Part shown: positions 53,920 through 62,595 of the stretch, one piece after another
Layout of the letters: each line of letters starts with the position of its first letter
How positions within the stretch are numbered: the stretch's first letter is position 1
Source of the DNA: JACXVD01 sp020446665
GTDB taxonomy: Bacteria; Pseudomonadota; Alphaproteobacteria; Sphingomonadales; Sphingomonadaceae
Assembly: GCA_041396905.1 (NCBI GenBank)
Contig: JAWKXQ010000001.1
Coordinates: 1 to 64,000 of the forward strand
DNA: 64,000 bases
Reading direction: 5' to 3'
Notes under the pieces: model-generated
Seen by the model: the letters and a program-made list of their open reading frames with translations, nothing else
Database searches by the model: none
What the model was told of the DNA's origin: nothing
Position numbers and translations under genes: made by a program

Positions 53920-54459
53920 CTACCGGCAATCCTCCACCACGCGCGAAACTTCGGTCCAACTGGGCAGATAGAGCGTGTCCATGCCGGGCACTTCCACGGC
54001 GAAGCGCCCTTTGGAAAAGGCGATGGCATCGAGCAGCGGATCGCGTGCGGACAAGGTTGCCTGCACCATAGCGGTGGAGCCGGTAGTGGCCTGCGCATCG
54101 AGCATACGGTCGGCCGTTTCGCTGAGCACGCGCATCGGCACGCGGCCCTGCGCCGAACCGGCGCGGATCAGATGGACCTGCCGCGCTGCCTTGTCGCAAC
54201 CAATCACGAAAATCGGTGTGCCGCCCGGCGCGCCATAGGCGGCATGGCTGCGTGCGCCGGCATCGGAATAGCGCCAGTCTCCGGGGGTGCGCGCCATGTC
54301 CATCCAGTTTTCCTTCACCGGGGCCAGCGCGGGGGCAGGGGCCGGGGCGGGGCTGGGTGTGGTCACCGCTGGCGGCGTCACCGGGGCAGGCTCAGGCGGC
54401 GGCGTGCAGCAGGCAATGGCAAGGCAGGATGAAGCGACAAGGATGCGGCGGATACTCAT
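53920..54459 (-). CDS. lipoprotein of unknown function
   Basis: The 179-aa product has a lipoprotein signal (RRILVASSCLAIACC; lipobox IAC), a proline/alanine linker (PPPEPAPVTPPAVTTPSPAPAPAP) and a domain with WMDMARTPGDWRYSDAGARSHAAYG and VIGCDKAARQVHLIRAG. I recognise only a weak resemblance to secreted proteins of sphingomonads. It is divergent from tlyA. Confidence 0.75.
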   Translation of the reverse strand: MSIRRILVASSCLAIACCTPPPEPAPVTPPAVTTPSPAPAPAPALAPVKENWMDMARTPGDWRYSDAGARSHAAYGAPGGTPIFVIGCDKAARQVHLIRAGSAQGRVPMRVLSETADRMLDAQATTGSTAMVQATLSARDPLLDAIAFSKGRFAVEVPGMDTLYLPSWTEVSRVVEDCR

Positions 54460-54500
54460 GCGCTTCCTCTAGGGATGAAAGGGGGTTAGGGGCAAGCGCC

Positions 54501-55238
54501 ATGGCTAAGAAGAAACGTCTCGACCAGATGCTTGTTGATCGCGGACTGGTGGAAAGCCGCACCCGCGCGCAGGCGCTGGTAATGGCGGGGCTGATCTTTT
54601 CCGGCGAGACCAAGCTGGCCAAGCCGGGTCAACAATTGCCGGAGGATGCGCCGCTGGATGTGCGCGGGCGCGATCACCCGTGGGTCAGCCGCGGCGGGAT
54701 CAAGCTGGCCCATGCGATTGATCATTTCGGGCTCGATCCCGCAGGCGCGGTGGCGATGGATATCGGCAGCTCCACCGGCGGCTTTACCGATGTCTTGCTG
54801 CAAAAAGGGGCGGCGCGCGTTTTTGCCGTGGATAGCGGCACCAACCAGCTGGCGTGGAAATTGCGGCAGGATGACCGCGTGACCGTGCTGGAACAGACCA
54901 GCGCGCGCATCCTCACCCCCGAACAGATCGATGCGCCTTGCAACTGGGTGGTGTGTGATGCCAGCTTCATTGGCCTTGCCAAGGTGCTGGAGCGCCCGTT
55001 CGAACTCGCCGCCCCGCAATGCCGCGTGGTCGCGCTGATCAAGCCGCAATTCGAAGTCGGCCGCGAAGAAGTGGGCAAGGGCGGCGTGGTGCGCGATCCG
55101 GCGCTGCACAGCCGCGTCTGCAATGAAGTGCGCGACTGGCTGGAACGCAGCGGCTGGCAGGTGGAAGGGATTGTGGAAAGCCCCATCACCGGCCCGGAAG
55201 GAAATGTGGAATTTCTCGTTTCGGCACAGCGTGGCTGA
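54501..55238 (+). CDS. tlyA: TlyA-family rRNA methyltransferase (hemolysin-like)
   Basis: The 245-aa product has an S4 RNA-binding N-terminus (KKKRLDQMLVDRGLVESRTRAQALVMAGLIF) and an FtsJ-like SAM methyltransferase with AMDIGSSTGGFTDVLLQKGA. TlyA proteins methylate ribosomal RNA (2'-O). The ATG at 54501 gives the S4 start. The C-terminus GPEGNVEFLV is typical. Confidence 0.93.
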   Translation: MAKKKRLDQMLVDRGLVESRTRAQALVMAGLIFSGETKLAKPGQQLPEDAPLDVRGRDHPWVSRGGIKLAHAIDHFGLDPAGAVAMDIGSSTGGFTDVLLQKGAARVFAVDSGTNQLAWKLRQDDRVTVLEQTSARILTPEQIDAPCNWVVCDASFIGLAKVLERPFELAAPQCRVVALIKPQFEVGREEVGKGGVVRDPALHSRVCNEVRDWLERSGWQVEGIVESPITGPEGNVEFLVSAQRG

Positions 55239-55316
55239 TAAATTCAGTCCTGCTGTGGTTGCACTGCGCAGGGGGCATGGCCAATATCGGGCCAAGCGAA
55301 TCATAACGGAGTCGCC

Positions 55317-55871
55317 ATGACAGCCCTTGCCTCCAAGGCACAATTGCGTGCCAGCCTTTTGCGCTGGTCCCTGTTCACGATCCCGCTGGTCCTGTTGCTC
55401 GGCTTTCTGTCGGGCCGTGTCGCTGGCAGCGGCCCGGGTAATCCCTGGTTCGATGCGCTGGTAAAGCCGGATATCTATCCGCCGCCCGCTCTGTTCGGGA
55501 TTGTCTGGTCCGTGCTCTACATCATGATGGGCCTGTCACTGGCCTTTCTCTGTTCGGCATGGGGGGCGCGCGGCAGGGGAATTGCCATTGGCGCTTTCGC
55601 CGTCCAGCTGCTGATGAATTTGGCGTGGAGCCCGCTATTCTTCGCCAGGCACCAGATTTCCGGGGCTTTTTACCTGATCCTCGCGCTGGCGGTGATGATC
55701 GTGGTGACGATCGTGCTGGCGTGGAAAGTGCGCCCGGTCGCGGGGGCCTTGCTGATCCCCTATCTCGCCTGGGTCTGCTTTGCGGCAGCGCTCAACTATC
55801 AGTTCCTGCAGCTCAATGCCGATCTGGATGGTCAGGATATCTATCAGGTTGAGCAACGTTTCGAGATCTGA
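55317..55871 (+). CDS. tspO: TspO/MBR family protein
   Basis: The 184-aa protein has five membrane helices with the TspO signature NPWFDALVKPDIYPPPALFGIVWSVLYIMMG, NLAWSPLFF and LIPYLAWVCFAAALNYQFLQLN. TspO binds tetrapyrroles and is linked to porphyrin and stress handling. It may connect to the haem-related genes at the start of the window, though far away. Confidence 0.93.
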   Translation: MTALASKAQLRASLLRWSLFTIPLVLLLGFLSGRVAGSGPGNPWFDALVKPDIYPPPALFGIVWSVLYIMMGLSLAFLCSAWGARGRGIAIGAFAVQLLMNLAWSPLFFARHQISGAFYLILALAVMIVVTIVLAWKVRPVAGALLIPYLAWVCFAAALNYQFLQLNADLDGQDIYQVEQRFEI

Positions 55872-55921
55872 TCGCGCGTTTAGATATTGAAAGGCGGCGC
55901 GCGGAGCGCCAGATAGAAGCC

Positions 55922-56170
55922 ATGCAGAGCCAGAACCCAATTTTCGCCGACCTCGCCAAGCTGGCGAACAGCGCCGCCGGTACCTTTGCCGGCATGACCC
56001 GCGAAGCGCGCGACAATGCGCGTGAACATTTCCGCGAAGCCTTTGGCGGGCTGGACTTTGTCAGCCGCGAAGAATTCGACGCGGTGAAGGAAATGGCTGC
56101 AAAAGCGCGTGAGGAAAATGACAAGCTGGCGGAACGGATGGCGGAGCTTGAGGCGAAGCTGGGGAAGTAA
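55922..56170 (+). CDS. ubiK: UbiK-like accessory factor (BMFP domain)
   Basis: The 82-aa product is a membrane-fusogenic helical protein: PIFADLAKLANSAAGTFAGMTREARDNAREHFREAFGG followed by the coiled-coil FVSREEFDAVKEMAAKAREENDKLAERMAELEAKLG. UbiK homologues aid ubiquinone biosynthesis. The ATG is 51 bp after the tspO stop. Confidence 0.88.
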   Translation: MQSQNPIFADLAKLANSAAGTFAGMTREARDNAREHFREAFGGLDFVSREEFDAVKEMAAKAREENDKLAERMAELEAKLGK

Positions 56171-56188
56171 GGCTAACTCCATAATCGC

Positions 56189-56411
56189 CGTCGCCCCTGC
56201 GCAGGCAGGGCGGACGCGGTTTCTTAACGTTTTCGAGCAATCCCACGGCACTTTCCCTTGGTCGTCTCCCCTGCGCAGGCAGGGGCCTAGCTAAGCTCTC
56301 CACCCTGCGCTGCCTTAGAAGTCTTGTCGCTGCGGCTCTGGCTTCTCTCCCAAGGCCAGTGCTGTGAATATCCGAGAGCCCGGATAGACCCCTGCCTTCG
56401 CAGGGGCGACG
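56189..56411. repeat. inverted-repeat element (149 bp) and a half element
   Basis: A half element (56189-56212) precedes a full 149-bp element (56263-56411) of the same family as 52972-53512. The following 38 bp (GTTGGGTAAAGTCGTTCGG...) recur after the element at 56931-57079, so the two sides of the GIY-YIG gene are copies of one another. Confidence 0.85.
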
Positions 56412-56449
56412 AGTTGGGTAAAGTCGTTCGGATTCCAATCAAACGCACC

Positions 56450-56881
56450 CGTCGCCCCTGCGCAGGCAGGGGCCCAGATAAGCCCTCCGCAAACACCTCG
56501 CTGACAATTACAGCGCAGCCCCCTATACTTGCAAGATGAAGGGCGGCTGGGTCTACATCATGACAAATAGCCCGCATGGCACGCTTTATACGGGCGTGAC
56601 TGCGGATATCGCCGCGCGGGTTTTCCAGCATCGCGAAGGACGTGGATCAGAGTTTTGTCGCAAGCATGGCCTGACCCGTCTGGTCTATGTCGAGCATCAC
56701 GGCTCGATCGAGGATGCGATTGCGCGGGAGAAAGCGATCAAGCGCTGGAAACGCCAATGGAAATTGCGTCTGATCCGCAAGGACAACCCGAATTGGGATG
56801 ATCTTTGGGACCAGATCAACAGCTGAGAGGTGGGTGTTCGTTTGTGAGCTTATCTAGGCCCCTGCCTACGCAGGGGCGACG
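56450..56881. mobile_element. 432-bp element: GIY-YIG gene between inverted repeats
   Basis: The ends are 34-bp inverted repeats: CGTCGCCCCTGCGCAGGC through CCAGATAAGC at 56450-56483, and GCTTATCTAGG through GGGGCGACG at 56848-56881. The match extends beyond the hairpin into AGATAAGC, further than the short elements. The only gene inside is the GIY-YIG ORF. No transposase is present. Confidence 0.7.
56536..56826 (+). CDS. small GIY-YIG nuclease-domain protein
   Basis: The 96-aa product is a single GIY-YIG domain: WVYIMTNSPHGTLYTGVTADIAARVFQHREG gives the YI and YTG parts with the catalytic Arg, and RLVYVEHHGSIEDAIAREKAIKRWKRQWKLRLI carries the conserved Glu-Lys helix. It is inside an inverted-repeat element. 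Nuclease activity is expected from the fold. Confidence 0.92.
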   Translation: MKGGWVYIMTNSPHGTLYTGVTADIAARVFQHREGRGSEFCRKHGLTRLVYVEHHGSIEDAIAREKAIKRWKRQWKLRLIRKDNPNWDDLWDQINS

Positions 56882-56930
56882 GGGGTAGGGAAGGTGTGCG
56901 AGATCAATCGAAGAATACTGCACCGCGTGT

Positions 56931-57143
56931 CGTCGCCCCTGCGAAGGCAGGGGCCCAGATACGCTCTCAACATCGCGCAGCCTTTTCGGTTATCGCGCCG
57001 CAGATTGGGCTTTTCTCTCATCGCCAGCGATGTGATTGCCTTAGAGGTCGGATAGGCCCCTGCCTTCGCAGGGGCGACGACTTGGGTTTAGTCGTTCGGA
57101 TTCCAATCAAACGCACCCGTCGCCCCTGCTAAGGCAGGGGGCC
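56931..57143. repeat. inverted-repeat element (149 bp) and a half element
   Basis: A full element (56931-57079) is followed by 38 bp identical in most positions to that at 56412-56449, then a half element (57118-57143). Together with 56263-56484 this makes a direct duplication flanking the GIY-YIG element. The rest of 57144-57225 is unremarkable. Confidence 0.85.
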
Positions 57144-57225
57144 AGCCGGACTATCGGCTAGTCTCCCCCGCCAGCGGACAAAATCAGGCTTTGCCGCCAC
57201 GCTAAAAACCACCTATCCCGCCAGC

Positions 57226-57828
57226 ATGAACCACCGGTCCCCCGCCATTCTGGTCGCCGCCCGCCCGCATGGGGAGACGGCGGTGATCGCGCGGCTGTTG
57301 ACAGAGGAGGCGGGGCTGGTGGCGGCCTATGTTGCCGGGGGGCGCGGGCGGCAGCTGCGGCCGGTCGTCATTCCGGGCAATATGGTCGAAGCCGATATTC
57401 GCGCAAAGTCCGATGGGCAATTGCCCTTTGCCCGGCTGGAGCTGGTTGCCAGTCGCGGCCCCTGGCTGAGCGAGCCCTTGCCCGCAGCGGCGATTGGCTG
57501 GGCCACGGCGCTGGCGGCCTCTACCTTGCCAGAGCGAAACGCTTACCCCAATATTTTCAGTGCCCTGTCTGCCCTGCTTGATGCGATTTGCCATGCCCCA
57601 TCGGCGCGCGGCTGGCTGGCGGCCATGGTCGGCTATGAAATGCTGTTGCTGCGCGAACTCGGCTATGGCGGCGGTGCCCGGCCAGAAGCGACTGAACTGC
57701 CGCAGCTGATCGCGGCCTTCGACCGGCTGGAGCAACCCATCGCGCACTACCTGCTTGCCGATGCCCGATCCGATGTTATGGCGGCGCGCGCGCTGCTGAG
57801 GGCGCGGCTTGGACGGATGACAGAATGA
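57226..57828 (+). CDS. recO: DNA repair protein RecO
   Basis: The 200-aa product has the RecO N-terminal OB fold (AILVAARPHGETAVIARLLTEEAGLVAAYVAGGRGRQLRPVVIPGN) and helical C-terminus (GWLAAMVGYEMLLLRELGYGG). RecO loads RecA with RecR. It overlaps the leuB start by 4 bp. It lacks the zinc-finger Cys set, as in some alphaproteobacterial RecO proteins. Confidence 0.9.
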   Translation: MNHRSPAILVAARPHGETAVIARLLTEEAGLVAAYVAGGRGRQLRPVVIPGNMVEADIRAKSDGQLPFARLELVASRGPWLSEPLPAAAIGWATALAASTLPERNAYPNIFSALSALLDAICHAPSARGWLAAMVGYEMLLLRELGYGGGARPEATELPQLIAAFDRLEQPIAHYLLADARSDVMAARALLRARLGRMTE

Positions 57829-58879
57829 AAATCGCAGTTTTCGCAGGTGACGGTATTGGCCCCGAAGTGACCGCGCAGGCCGTGCGTGTGCTGGAAGCGC
57901 TCGGTCTGGACGGGATGGAACTGACCGAAGGCGATGTCGGCGGTGCCGCCTATTACAAGCATGGCCATCCGCTGCCCGAAGCGACGCTGGACATTGCGCG
58001 TGCGAGCGATGCGATCCTGTTTGGCGCGGTGGGCGATTTTTCCTGCGATCATCTGGAGCGGCATTTGCGCCCCGAACAGGCGATTCTGGGCCTGCGCGCG
58101 GCGCTAGGCCTGTTTGCCAATCTGCGCCCCGCCACCTGCTTCCCCGGGCTGGAGCATATGAGCGGGCTGCGCCCTGAAATCGCGCGGTCCATTGATCTGC
58201 TGATCGTGCGCGAGCTCAATGGCGATGTCTATTTCGGCGACAAGGGCATGCGCACACTCGACGATGGCCGCCGCCAGGGCTGGGACATGATGGCCTATGC
58301 CGAGGATGAGGTTCGCCGCATTGCGCACACCGCCTTCCGCGCGGCGCAGGGTCGCAAGCAGCGGCTATGCAGTGTGGACAAGGCCAATGTGCTGGAAACC
58401 AGCCAGCTGTGGCGCGACGTGATTATCGAGACAGCGGCGGAATATCCCGATGTCGCTTTGGAACACATATGTCGATAATGCCGCGATGCAGCTGGTGAAG
58501 GCGCTGGGCAATTTCTGGATGTGGGTACTGGGCAATCTGTTCGGCGACATTCTCTCCGATCAGTGAGCATGTGCACGTCGGCTCCATCGGCCTGCTGGCC
58601 AGCGCCTCGGGTGAGCGCCAGACGGAATATGGCACCTTTGGCCTCATTGCTTCTAACTTACGGCAGCGCGCCTGATATTGCTGGCAGTGGGTACAACCTG
58701 ATGGCCACGATCCTCTCTGCCGCGATGATGCTGCGCCACAGTTTCGGGCTGGAGAGCGGAAGCCGCGCGGACTGAAGCCGCCGTGGCCAAGGCGCTGAAA
58801 GATGGCGTGCTCGGCGGTGATCTGGGCGGGCAATGCCGGAACAGAGGAGATCGGTGACGCGGTGCTGGCGCGTATGTGA
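57825..58879 (+). pseudogene. leuB: 3-isopropylmalate dehydrogenase, frame broken after residue 215
   Basis: The first 215 residues are normal (AVFAGDGIGPEVTAQAVRVLEALG, ILFGAVGDFSCDHLERHLRPEQ, FANLRPATCFPGLEHMSGL, VDKANVLETSQLWRDVI). After DVALEH the sequence shifts several times: VDNAAMQLVKALGNF and GNLFGDILSDQ are in a second frame, GSIGLLASAS in a third, and the substrate-loop YEPIHGSAPDIAG is scrambled, but ATILSAAMMLRHSFGLES is readable. The total length is right for a full gene. LeuB is essential for leucine synthesis, so an erroneous sequence is more likely than true decay. Confidence 0.88.
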
Positions 58880-58908
58880 TTGCTCCATCGCCGCTGAAAT
58901 TTCTGCCT

Positions 58909-58995
58909 GTCATCCCGGACTTCTGGATCCGGGATCCCGCTTTTCTTCCGGCCCGGCTCCAACGAAGGGATTCCGGGCCGGAGCCCGGGTGACGG
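58909..58995. repeat. REP-like palindromic sequence after leuB
   Basis: TGTCATCCCGGACTTCTGGA, GATCCGGGATCCC and ATTCCGGGCCGGAGCCCGGGTGACGG form opposed palindromic arms. This kind of sequence is common between genes in alphaproteobacteria. Confidence 0.7.
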
Positions 58996-59096
58996 TGAAA
59001 TGGTAGCCGGAAGGCTTGCTAGCCTCTGCCTCTACGCAGTCGCAACAACTTCGCGTGAAACATGATTGCAGCAATGTTAGCCTGGGCGCCCCTGCC

Positions 59097-60184
59097 ATGC
59101 TGCATCTCGCCATCATCCTGCCTACGCTTAACGAGCGCGAGAACCCCCGCCCCGCTGGTCGAGCGGATTGAGGGGCGCGCTTGGCCCGGATGGCTGATGC
59201 CGATCATTGTCGATGCGGATGATACGCGGCGATGGCACCGCTGACGAGGCGCGGCGGCTGGCGCTTTGTGACTCCGCGTATCCGCGTGCTCTGCGTATCG
59301 GTGGCGGCGCGGCCAGCCCCGCCGCATAGAGTGGATGGGTGCCACGGCTGCGCCATCTTCGTGGCCGTTATGGATGCGGATCACCAGCATGATCCCGCGC
59401 TCCTCCTGCGATGCTGGCGGCGTGGAGCGGGGAATGCGACGTGGCGGTGGCCAGCCGGTTTGTCGCTTCGTGGGGCCAGCGCGGCGGGCTGGAGTGATCA
59501 GCGGCGCGAGCAGGATCGGCGCTGGCCAACCGGCTGGCGCGCAAGCTGACCGGGTGGAATTGAGGACCACGTGAGCGGCTATTTCCTGCTGCGGACAGAG
59601 CAGTGCGCCGATTGCGCCGCAGCTTTCCGGTATTGCCTTCAAGATCCTGCTCGACATTCTTGCGGCATCCTCTCCGCCGCTTCAGCGTGCGCGAATTCGC
59701 TGCGGTACTCCACGCGCGCCGCGCCGGGCAGAGCAAGCTGGACCGGGCGGTGGCATTTGAATTCCTGATCGGCCTGTATGAACGGACATTCGGCCAGCTG
59801 ATCCCCACGCGCTTTGCCCTGTTCGGCACGGTCGGGGCGCTGGGCGTGGGGGTGCATATGGCGGCGCTGGCGCTGCTTTATGTGCTGGCCGGGAGCGGCT
59901 TTGCCCTGGCACAGGCGCTCGCCACCTTTATCGCCATGAGCTTCAACTTCTGGCTCAACAACTGGCTGACCTATCGTGATCAGCGGCTGACGGGGGGCAG
60001 GCGCTGTGCTGAAGGGCTGGGTGCAGGCTTCGCGCCACCTGTGCCGTGGGCGCGCTCGCCAATGTCGCGGTCGCAACACTGGCGGCAGGCGCGCGGCGTG
60101 CACTGGCGCTGGCGGCGCTGGCGGGCATTGTGATCGGCGCGGTGGAATTATGCGCTGAGCCGGTTTGTCTGGGGGCGACATTAA
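59097..60184 (+). pseudogene. GT2 glycosyltransferase fused to GtrA domain, multiple frameshifts
   Basis: In changing frames one can read LHLAIILPTLNEREN, RIRVLC, VAVMDADHQHDPALL, ASAAGWSDQRREQ, MSGYFLLRTE, GIAFKILLDILAASSPPL and then, intact in one frame, VLHARRAGQSKLDRAVAFEFLIGLYERTFGQLIPTRFALFGTVGALGVGVHMAALALL, followed by the GtrA helices. This matches a dolichol-phosphate-mannose-synthase-like enzyme with a GtrA C-terminus. At least six indels break the frame. Length overall is normal. Confidence 0.8.
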
Positions 60185-60194
60185 CGGCGCCAGT

Positions 60195-60798
60195 GCCGCC
60201 GCGCAATCAGGCGTTGCTGATCATTGCGACCGCCGGATGCGCGCCTCAGCATTTGGGGTTCACCCCATCCGCAGCTCGCCGCCCCCATTGCAGAATATCT
60301 CCTGCTGCTGGCGGTGTTGCTGGGCCTGCGGTTTGGCCTGCGCAATGGCCGCTGTCCGATGCGGGCGCAGTGGCGGCGACCCGCCCCTGCTGCACACGAT
60401 TGGCGGACGCTATATCTATTCATTCGTGCCCTATGATGACTGGTTCCAGAGATGGTCGGCCTGCCAGCGCCATCGGATCTGGCGTTCAGTTTGAGCGCAA
60501 CCATTACGACCGACTGGTCCATTTTTCCTTTGGCCTGCTGTTATTCTGGCCACTGCATGAATTCTGGTTCGCTATACGCGGCTTGGCGCGACTTGGGCCG
60601 GTTCATGTCGCGGTTGAATTCGTTCTGGCTGTCAGTGGATTGTATGAAATCTTCGAACAGATGTTGACCTTGTTGATGGCACCTGCGGCAATGCGGATGC
60701 TCATAATGGCCAGCAAGGCGACATGGGATGCATGATATGACGCTGCCTTTGCGGCGTTGCTGTTCGCTGCGGTTCTGGCATTCAGGCGCCGATCCTAA
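60195..60798 (+). pseudogene. DUF2238 membrane protein, multiple frameshifts
   Basis: Pieces in different frames read PQLAAPIAEYLLLLAVLLGLRFGL, LHTIGGRYIYSFVPYDDWFQ, ERNHYDRLVHFSFGLLLFWPLHEFW, GPVHVAVEFVLAVSGLYEIFE and the end AFRRRS. This is the DUF2238 (YjdF-like) family, with the RNHYDRLVHFxFG signature. Indels break the frame about four times. Confidence 0.75.
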
Positions 60799-62060
60799 CG
60801 CCAGTTATCCAGCCACATCCAGTGGGCAAAAGCTGCCCGGCCCCTCCAGCGGGGCGGCGCTGAGGATGTAGAACCAGCCGAACAGCGCGCAGCCGCGAGA
60901 CCAGCGCGGCGATCGGCAGGCGGCGCTTGCCCCGCTGCCATAGCGCTGTCCAGCGCCAGTGCCAGCGCGATCAGCAGGAAGCAGCTGGGCAGCAGATAGT
61001 GGTAATAGAACTGCACCGGCTTCGCGATAATCCAGAACCAAGGCTGGCGGCACAGAGTACGAACACCGCCAGCGTAAAGCCGCGGCGGCGCTGGACTATT
61101 CCGGCCCAGGCACCATAGCAGGGCAGGCAGGCCCAGCAGCATGGTCAGCGGATTGCCCAGCAGGGACACCGCGCTGCGCGCCGTCCACTGGCTCATACAG
61201 ATACCAGATCGCGCGCAGATTGAGCATCCATTGCTTACTGCGACTGATAGGGATGCGGCTCAATCACGCCGGATTGCAGGCCGAGCATCTGCGGTGCTGT
61301 GCGATCAGCCCATGCTCGGCCGATAGGCCATTGGGCAGGAACCACCCTGGGAAATAGGCTGCGGTAGATAGACCGCCACATGGCGCCACGCCGAGCTACA
61401 CAAATGCCTCCGCCAGCGTGATCCCCGGCAGACTGGCTTGCCGCGATGGGTGAAGACAGCGCCACCCGCCTGCCTTTATCCGCCATGCCAGAAAGGCGAG
61501 GCCGAAGAGCGGGGCGAGGGGCGCGACATCTCGCCGCCATGGTGCCAGCCCCAGCGCCACGCCCGCCAGCGCCAGCCAGCCGCCAGCGGCCCCGCTCTGG
61601 CTGGCGCAACCGCGCCTGCGGCCTGCCACAGGGCCAGCGCAAAGAAAGCCAGCATGAAAATATCCAGCATCGCGCGACGCGCGCATGGACAAAGAGCAGG
61701 AACCCAGCGCCCACAGCACCGCTCTGCCAGTGGTGCGGTGCGGGTGGCAAACCACACGGCGCGCATGAAGCCATAGAGCGCGAATGCCCCCGCCAGCAGC
61801 GAAGGCAGCCGCCAGCCCAGCGGCGTATCGCCAAACAGAGCGATGGAGAGCGCCATGATCTCCTTGCCCAGCATCGGATGTTCCTGATTGGAAAAGCTCG
61901 CCGCGCTCAGCAGGCCGCGCGCGGCAGGCAGATAATGCACTTCGTCGAAATAGGGCGCAGCGGGGACCGTCAGGCGAATCGCAGCCAGCGCGCCGAAGGC
62001 CAGCGCCAGCAACAGGCACCACCGGATCGGGTCATTCGCGCGGGCAGGGGCGGTGCTCAT
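60795..62060 (-). pseudogene. GT39-type glycosyltransferase (PMT/ArnT-like), multiple frameshifts
   Basis: The start reads cleanly: PAAPYFDEVHYLPAARGLLSAASFSNQEHPMLGKEIMALSIALFGDTPLGWRLPSLLAGAFALYGFMRAVWFATRTAPLAER. After about residue 105 the frame changes (SMRAMLDIFMLAFFALALWQ in one frame, FGLAFLAWRIKAGGWR in another), and later pieces give SLLGNPLTMLLGLPALLW, VQFYYHYLLPSCFLLIALALAL and the end FAHWMWLDNWR. This is a protein-mannosyltransferase-like enzyme. The stop overlaps the DUF2238 end on the opposite strand. Confidence 0.8.
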
Positions 62061-62255
62061 CGCCACTGATGTTAGGGGCTTGGGCAGAAGGCAGCAAGCC
62101 AGCGCGGCGGCATGACGCCATAAATATGGTCTGGATTTCTGACCGCATTATGGTTTGTGCAACTTACCAATTGCTGCACTTGCGAAATTGCATTAGAACC
62201 AACAAAAGTATCAACGATAATCAACAAGTCGGTCGCAGAGCATATCACCATCCCA

Positions 62256-62546
62256 ATGGGAGCTGAATCTGTGTTGAAGCGCATGATTTGTGGCCTGCGC
62301 GGCCATGTTGTGAACCGCAGCCGTGTGTGGAATGACGGCTATGATTATCGCACCAGCTGCGATCGCTGCGGCACGCCCATGCTGCGCGATGTGGATGGCT
62401 GGCGTCCGTTTGACGAAGATCGCGACAATAATCTGCCACGCAAGCCGCATCCGAGCGAGCAGGCTGGAGAGCAAGCCGATATGAGCGACAGCCATGGCGG
62501 CCCGCCCATGCCCGGTGCGCCGCTGCCGCGCCAGCCGCTGGCCTGA
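62256..62546 (+). CDS. small zinc-ribbon-like protein
   Basis: The 96-aa product starts MGAESVLKRMICGLRGHVVNRSRVWNDGYDYRTSCDRCGTPMLRD; C, H, C and CG in CGLRGH and SCDRCG could bind one zinc. The C-terminus is Pro/Gly-rich. No family is recognised beyond this. A later start at GTG 62271 or ATG 62283 is possible. Confidence 0.6.
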   Translation: MGAESVLKRMICGLRGHVVNRSRVWNDGYDYRTSCDRCGTPMLRDVDGWRPFDEDRDNNLPRKPHPSEQAGEQADMSDSHGGPPMPGAPLPRQPLA

Positions 62547-62595
62547 CGCCTTCGCGCTTGCCCGCGCACCGCGCCGCGCCTAAGCGGCGGGAACT

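Noticed and set aside
62072..62284. Minus-strand 70-codon frame before the zinc-ribbon gene
   Set aside because: No ribosome site, domain or conservation clue; it lies in the likely promoter of the plus-strand gene.
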